NCBI RefSeq assembly: GCF_030684895.1 | Contig: NZ_JAUXXP010000049.1 | Span: 1 to 64,000 of the forward strand | Direction: 5' to 3' | From: Pseudomonas sp. | GTDB taxonomy: Bacteria > Pseudomonadota > Gammaproteobacteria > Pseudomonadales > Pseudomonadaceae | DNA: 64,000 bases | Part shown: piece by piece, positions 59,835-64,000 of the stretch | Layout: every line of letters begins with the position of its first letter | Position numbering within the stretch: position 1 is the stretch's first letter | Notes under the pieces: model-generated | The model's input: only the letters and a program-made list of their open reading frames with translations | What the model was told of the DNA's origin: nothing | The model's database searches: none | Made by a program: the position numbers and the translations under genes

Positions 59835-61118
59835 TTAGATGCCCAGCTTGTCACGCAGGGTGTAGTACCAGGCGCCCAGTGCGCTGAATGGCACTTGGAA
59901 CATCCGCCCGCCCGGGAATGGATAGTGCGGCAGGTCGGCGAAGGCGTCGAAGCGTTCTGCTTGGCCGCGCAGGGCTTCAGCCAGGACTTTGCCAGCGAGA
60001 TGGGTGTAGGTCACGCCGTGGCCGCTGCAGCCCTGCGAGTAGTAGATGTTGTCGCCCAGGCGGCCGACCTGCGGCAGGCGCGACAGGGTCAGCAGGAAGT
60101 TGCCGGTCCAGGCGTAGTCGATCTTCACATCCTTCAACTGCGGGAAGGCCTTGAGCATCTTCGGGCGAATGATCGCTTCGATGTTTGCCGGGTCGCGCGC
60201 GCCATAGACCACGCCGCCGCCGAAGATCAGGCGCTTGTCGCTGGTCAGGCGGTAGTAGTCGAGCAGGTAGTTGCAATCTTCGACGCAGTAATCCTGCGGC
60301 AGCAGGCTTTTCGCCATCTCGGCGGATAGAGGCTCGGTGGTGATTACCTGGGTGCCGCACGGCATCGACTTGGCCGACAGCTCCGGGATCAGATTGCCCA
60401 GGTAGGCATTGCCGGCGACGACCACGAACTTGGCTTTGATCCGGCCGTTGGGGGTGTGCACAACAGGGTTTGCGCCGCGATCGATGCGGATAGCGGGTGA
60501 CTGTTCGTAAATCACCCCGCCCAGCGACTCGACCGCTGCCGCTTCGCCCAGTGCCAAGTTGAGCGGATGGATATGCCCACCGCTCATGTCGAGCATGCCG
60601 CCTACATACGCGTCGCTGCCCACCACTTCACGGATGCGCTTGGCGTCCATCAGTTCCAGTTGGGTATGGCCGTAGCGTTCCCAGAGTTTTTTCTGCGACT
60701 CCAGGTGCTTCAGGTGCTTGGGGGTGTTGGCGGCAAAGACGCCACCGTCCTTGAGGTCGCACTGGATGTTGTATTTGGCGATGCGCTCGCGAATGATGCG
60801 ACCACCTTCGAAGGCCATGTCGCCCAGCAATTGTGCCTGCTTGGGGCCGACGCTGCGCTCGATCACATCAATGTCGCGGCTATAGCTGTTAACGATCTGT
60901 CCGCCATTGCGCCCTGATGCACCGAAGCCGACCTTGGCCGCTTCGACGATGCTGACTTTAAAGCCGTTTTCGAGCAGGGCGATGGCCGTGGACAGGCCGG
61001 TGTAGCCTGCGCCGACGATGCACACGTCAGTCTCGACTTCACCATTCAATTCCGGGCGCGCCGGTACCGGATTGGCGGAGGCCGCGTAGTAGGATTGTGG
61101 GTAAGCTGTGTGCGCCAT
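59835..61118 (-). CDS. FAD-dependent oxidoreductase, PuuB-like (gamma-glutamylputrescine oxidase family)
   Basis: This 427-residue DAO-family flavoenzyme has the FAD motif VCIVGAGYTGLSTAIALLENG (about 32-52), ASGRNGGQIVNSYS (about 67-80) and the C-terminal YYSQGCSGHGVTYTHLAGKVLAEAL. These fit the PuuB/OrdL branch, which oxidises gamma-glutamylputrescine or related amines. No puu genes are adjacent, so the substrate is open. It is convergent with the lipoprotein gene and divergent from the tRNA-Val gene. Confidence 0.85.
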   Translation of the reverse strand: MAHTAYPQSYYAASANPVPARPELNGEVETDVCIVGAGYTGLSTAIALLENGFKVSIVEAAKVGFGASGRNGGQIVNSYSRDIDVIERSVGPKQAQLLGDMAFEGGRIIRERIAKYNIQCDLKDGGVFAANTPKHLKHLESQKKLWERYGHTQLELMDAKRIREVVGSDAYVGGMLDMSGGHIHPLNLALGEAAAVESLGGVIYEQSPAIRIDRGANPVVHTPNGRIKAKFVVVAGNAYLGNLIPELSAKSMPCGTQVITTEPLSAEMAKSLLPQDYCVEDCNYLLDYYRLTSDKRLIFGGGVVYGARDPANIEAIIRPKMLKAFPQLKDVKIDYAWTGNFLLTLSRLPQVGRLGDNIYYSQGCSGHGVTYTHLAGKVLAEALRGQAERFDAFADLPHYPFPGGRMFQVPFSALGAWYYTLRDKLGI

Positions 61119-61303
61119 TTTGCAACCTCTGTTCTTTATTTTTTACGAATGGGCGGATGCTACCTGAGTTGAAAATGCTCGGCTAGTGGCCTGTGCGAAA
61201 TATTAAACGCACCGTAGAACAGTAAAAAATTCAGTTATTCAGACAGTTAGCAAAAAAACCTGTTGACAGTTTTTTGCGCGGCCGTAGAATGCGCACCCAT
61301 CGT

Positions 61304-61380
61304 AGGCACGTAGCTCAGTTGGTTAGAGCACCACCTTGACATGGTGGGGGTCGTTGGTTCGAGTCCAATCGTGCCTACCA
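61304..61380 (+). tRNA. tRNA-Val (GAC)
   Basis: This 77-base tRNA has acceptor stem AGGCACG/CGTGCCT, discriminator A and encoded CCA at 61378-61380. The anticodon stem-loop CCACC-TTGACAT-GGTGG gives anticodon GAC. The T-loop is GGTTCGAGTCC. A -35/-10-like pair (TTGACAG... TAGAAT) lies about 40-15 bases upstream. Confidence 0.95.
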
Positions 61381-61390
61381 AATTTGGTAG

Positions 61391-61419
61391 AAAAAGGGTC
61401 GCTTAGGCGGCCCTTTTTT
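61391..61419 (+). terminator. terminator after tRNA-Val
   Basis: AAAAAGGGTCGC-TTAG-GCGGCCCTTTTTT is an imperfect GC stem with a T-run, 10 bases after the tRNA. Confidence 0.85.
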
Positions 61420-61421
61420 AT

Positions 61422-61475
61422 GGCCTGCCATCCGTGGCAGCCACTCTCCGGGTCGTCGCGGTGCGACGTTAAAAA
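61422..61475 (+). repeat. terminator-linked dispersed repeat, copy 2
   Basis: GGCCTGCCATCC...GCGACGTTAAAAA aligns to 19307-19361 without gaps and, like it, directly follows a terminator T-run and ATGGCC. The small open frame in it (MACHPW...) is a by-product. Confidence 0.6.
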
Positions 61476-61696
61476 TGGCTCCAGGCCATTTTTTATTGGG
61501 TTCTTGCCAGCAAGCCCGGCTTTCTGCAAGCATCCGTGCGGTTAATAGTTGTTTCAAACCTCCAGTGACTCCGGTTCGGTTTTGGTTGGCTGAAAAGCTC
61601 CCGCCACTGTATGGCAGGTATACCGCCGAATCGCTTACTGGCTCATCCCAACCCATGTGGCCTTTGGTAGAGGTCACCACTAGGAGAGGAGGCGCC

Positions 61697-63619
61697 ATGC
61701 CCATCATTACTCTTCCCGACGGCAGTCAGCGTTCGTTCGATCACCCGGTATCCGTACTTGAGGTGGCGCAATCTATTGGTGCTGGCCTGGCCAAGGCCAC
61801 GGTAGCCGGTAAGGTCAATGGCAAGCTGGTTGATGCCTGTGACCTGATTGAAGCTGACGCGACCCTGCAAATCATTACGCCAAAAGATCAGGAAGGCCTG
61901 GAAATCATCCGCCACTCCTGTGCGCATTTGATTGGTCATGCGGTCAAGCAGTTGTTTCCCACTGCCAAGATGGTGATCGGTCCGGTCATTGAAGAAGGTT
62001 TCTACTACGACATCGCCTCTGAGCGTCCTTTCACTCTAGATGATGTGGCGGCAATCGAGCAGCGTATGCAGCAGCTGATCGAGAAGGACTACGACGTCAT
62101 CAAAAAAGTGACGCCGCGCGCCGAAGTTATTGATGTCTTTGTCGCCCGTGGTGAGGAGTACAAGCTGCGTCTGGTTGAAGATATGCCGGATGAGCAGGCT
62201 ATGGGTCTGTACTACCACGAAGAATACGTCGACATGTGCCGCGGTCCGCACGTGCCGAATACGCGCTTCCTCAAGGCGTTCAAGTTGACCAAGCTGTCTG
62301 GTGCGTATTGGCGTGGTGACGCTAAGAATGAACAGTTGCAGCGCGTTTACGGCACTGCCTGGGCTGATAAGAAGCAGTTGGCGGCCTATATCCAGCGCAT
62401 TGAAGAGGCTGAGAAGCGCGATCACCGTAAGATCGGTAAGCGTCTGAATCTGTTTCACACCCAGGAAGAAGCGCCGGGTATGGTGTTCTGGCATCCCAAT
62501 GGCTGGACTCTTTATCAGGTGTTGGAGCAGTACATGCGTGGCGTGCAGCGCGAGCATGGCTATCTCGAGATCAAGACCCCGCAGGTGGTCGATCGCTCGC
62601 TGTGGGAGAAGTCCGGGCACTGGGCAAACTACGCCGAGAACATGTTCACCACTGAGTCGGAAAGTCGTGATTACGCGATCAAACCGATGAACTGCCCGTG
62701 TCACGTGCAAGTGTTCAATCAGGGGCTTAAGAGCTACCGCGAGTTGCCGATGCGTCTGGCTGAGTTCGGTGCTTGCCACCGTAATGAGCCGTCCGGTGCG
62801 CTGCACGGCATCATGCGTGTGCGTGGCTTTACTCAGGATGACGCGCATATCTTCTGTACCGAAGAGCAGATGCGGGCTGAGTCGGCAGACTTTATCAAGT
62901 TGACTCAGGCTGTTTACGCTGATTTTGGCTTTACCGATATTCAGCTCAAGCTCTCAACGCGTCCGGATAAGCGTGTGGGTTCGGATGATTTGTGGGATCG
63001 TGCCGAGGCAGCGTTGGCGGCGGCGCTCGATAGCGCTGGGTTGGCTTATGATCTGCAGCTGGGTGAAGGTGCCTTCTACGGGCCGAAGATCGAGTTCTCG
63101 CTGAAGGACTGCCTAGGTCGTGTCTGGCAGTGTGGTACCTTGCAGCTGGACTTTAACTTGCCGGTGCGGTTGGGGGCGGAGTACGTCAGTGAGGACAATA
63201 GCCGTAAGCATCCGGTGATGCTGCACCGTGCGATCCTCGGCTCCTTCGAGCGCTTTATCGGGATTTTGATCGAGCACTACGAAGGTGCATTCCCCGCTTG
63301 GTTGGCGCCGACTCAGGCTGTGGTGATGAATATCACTGACAAACAGGCCGATTTTGCCCTTGAAGTGGAAAAAACGCTCAATCAAAGCGGTTTTCGTGCC
63401 AAGTCCGACTTGAGGAACGAGAAGATAGGCTTTAAAATCCGCGAGCATACTTTGCTCAAGGTTCCTTATCTCTTGGTTATCGGAGATCGGGAGGTTGAGA
63501 CGAAAACTGTCGCCGTGCGCACTCGTGAAGGTGCTGATCTGGGCTCCATGCCCGTCACTCAATTCGCTGAACTTCTTGCGCAGGCGGTTTCCCGGCGTGG
63601 TCGCCAAGATTTGGAGTAA
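61697..63619 (+). CDS. thrS: threonyl-tRNA synthetase
   Basis: This 640-residue class II synthetase has an N-terminal TGS domain ([25 protein letters not shown], about 1-61), an editing domain (about 65-225, [16 protein letters not shown] and the zinc-like [11 protein letters not shown]), the class II catalytic core ([10 protein letters not shown], motif 2 [31 protein letters not shown]) and a C-terminal anticodon-binding domain. The ATG at 61697 has AGGAGAGGAGG in front; the longer frame upstream is non-coding. In this genus thrS begins the infC-rpmI-rplT operon, and infC follows at once. Confidence 0.97.
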   Translation: MPIITLPDGSQRSFDHPVSVLEVAQSIGAGLAKATVAGKVNGKLVDACDLIEADATLQIITPKDQEGLEIIRHSCAHLIGHAVKQLFPTAKMVIGPVIEEGFYYDIASERPFTLDDVAAIEQRMQQLIEKDYDVIKKVTPRAEVIDVFVARGEEYKLRLVEDMPDEQAMGLYYHEEYVDMCRGPHVPNTRFLKAFKLTKLSGAYWRGDAKNEQLQRVYGTAWADKKQLAAYIQRIEEAEKRDHRKIGKRLNLFHTQEEAPGMVFWHPNGWTLYQVLEQYMRGVQREHGYLEIKTPQVVDRSLWEKSGHWANYAENMFTTESESRDYAIKPMNCPCHVQVFNQGLKSYRELPMRLAEFGACHRNEPSGALHGIMRVRGFTQDDAHIFCTEEQMRAESADFIKLTQAVYADFGFTDIQLKLSTRPDKRVGSDDLWDRAEAALAAALDSAGLAYDLQLGEGAFYGPKIEFSLKDCLGRVWQCGTLQLDFNLPVRLGAEYVSEDNSRKHPVMLHRAILGSFERFIGILIEHYEGAFPAWLAPTQAVVMNITDKQADFALEVEKTLNQSGFRAKSDLRNEKIGFKIREHTLLKVPYLLVIGDREVETKTVAVRTREGADLGSMPVTQFAELLAQAVSRRGRQDLE

Positions 63620-63621
63620 TC

Positions 63622-64000
63622 ATTATTAAGCGTGAAATGAGACAAGATAAACGAGCTGCACCGAAGGCCCCGATCAACGAGAATATCTCGGCACGCGAGG
63701 TTCGGTTAATTGGCGCTGAGGGTGAGCAGCTTGGGATTGTGTCAATTGAAGACGCGCTTCTTAAGGCCGAAGAGGCCAAGCTGGATCTGGTAGAGATTTC
63801 TGCCGATGCAGTGCCACCTGTTTGCAAGCTGATGGACTACGGCAAATCGATCTTCGAAAAGAAGAAGCAGATTGCTGCTGCAAAGAAAAACCAGAAGCAG
63901 ATTCAGGTTAAAGAAATAAAGTTTCGTCCAGGGACGGAGGAAGGGGATTACCAGGTAAAACTACGCAACCTGGTACGTTTCCTTAGTGATGGGGACAGGG
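63622..64000 (+). CDS. infC: translation initiation factor IF-3, N-terminal part (partial at right edge)
   Basis: The frame runs off the right edge; about 126 residues are present. The sequence [40 protein letters not shown] is the IF-3 N-terminal domain and [26 protein letters not shown] the start of the C-terminal domain. No ATG precedes the conserved IKREMRQ; candidates are ATC 63619, ATT 63622 and ATT 63625. GGAG at 63613-63616 favours an ATT. Rare AUU-type starts are the classic basis of IF-3 self-control. The start overlaps or closely follows the thrS stop (63617-63619). ATG 63637 would cut the conserved KRE segment. Confidence 0.92.
   Translation, partial: MIKREMRQDKRAAPKAPINENISAREVRLIGAEGEQLGIVSIEDALLKAEEAKLDLVEISADAVPPVCKLMDYGKSIFEKKKQIAAAKKNQKQIQVKEIKFRPGTEEGDYQVKLRNLVRFLSDGDR

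Noticed and set aside
1..64000. CRISPR array, prophage, integrase, complete insertion sequence or ribosomal RNA
   Set aside because: No regularly spaced direct repeats, phage structural genes, transposase or integrase frames, or rRNA sequence were seen on either strand.

Overview
The window reads as chromosomal DNA of a Pseudomonas species. Support comes from several directions. EarP sits directly upstream of an EF-P that carries Arg32. The gene order mlaA-like, PilZ, RssB-like regulator, STAS protein, tal, dusA is one I recall from P. aeruginosa. Pseudomonas-type REP/REPIN repeats (GTAGGAGCGG...) are present, the fadA/fadB-like thiolase and multifunctional pair is of Pseudomonas type, and most genes are GC-rich with GC-ending codons. 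No CRISPR array, prophage, integrase or complete insertion sequence was seen.

Layout. 0-1 kb: tail of an alpha-E protein gene and a transglutaminase-like gene. 1-3.4 kb: an accessory spot, with a mosaic of dispersed repeats (including two inverted copies of one element and a REPIN) followed by a strikingly AT-rich gene for a HEPN-domain protein resembling the antiphage protein ApeA. 3.4-16.4 kb: cytochrome c plus rhodanese pair, beta-oxidation pair, LprI-like protein, small genes, glutamine amidotransferase, CorA-type transporter, PlsC-like acyltransferase, periplasmic solute-binding protein, chemoreceptor and crotonase. 16.6-31 kb: tRNA-Ser(GGA), a YefM-YoeB toxin-antitoxin pair with its operator, earP-efp, a LysR/TauE pair, a second LysR, DUF1127 and DUF3291 genes, pyrF, queF, a degenerate HAD protein, mlaA-like, PilZ, RssB-like/STAS pair, tal and dusA.

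31.2-58.8 kb is an almost continuous sulfur-scavenging region. It holds a cystine ABC transporter with D-cysteine desulfhydrase, a MetQ-like binding protein with a PLP trans-sulfuration enzyme, and an eight-gene GntR-led cluster. That cluster encodes an AprA/AprB-like flavoprotein-ferredoxin pair, a three-part ABC importer, a HEAT-repeat protein and a DUF971 protein. After a beta-barrel/autotransporter-like gene in a partly decayed stretch come a six-gene operon (sfnB-like, sfnB-like, LLM monooxygenase, metQ, metN, metI) and a taurine-type operon (two tauA, tauB, tauC, tauD, TSUP exporter). The last two operons share an upstream element, a tandem 8-bp repeat TCCGGTGR plus an AT-rich block, at almost the same distance from the first start codon. 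This suggests one common regulator. Together these genes look like a set for importing organosulfur compounds (cystine, methionine-like compounds, sulfonates and an unknown compound) and releasing their sulfur.

58.9-64 kb: a lipoprotein with a C39-peptidase-like fold lacking its catalytic residues, a PuuB-like FAD oxidoreductase, tRNA-Val(GAC), thrS, and the start of infC with a non-AUG start codon.

The GntR/flavoprotein/ferredoxin/ABC/HEAT/DUF971 cluster is the best candidate for an uncharacterised pathway. The ApeA-like gene is the best candidate for a defence gene. Family assignments rest on reading the translations by eye; no database search was run.
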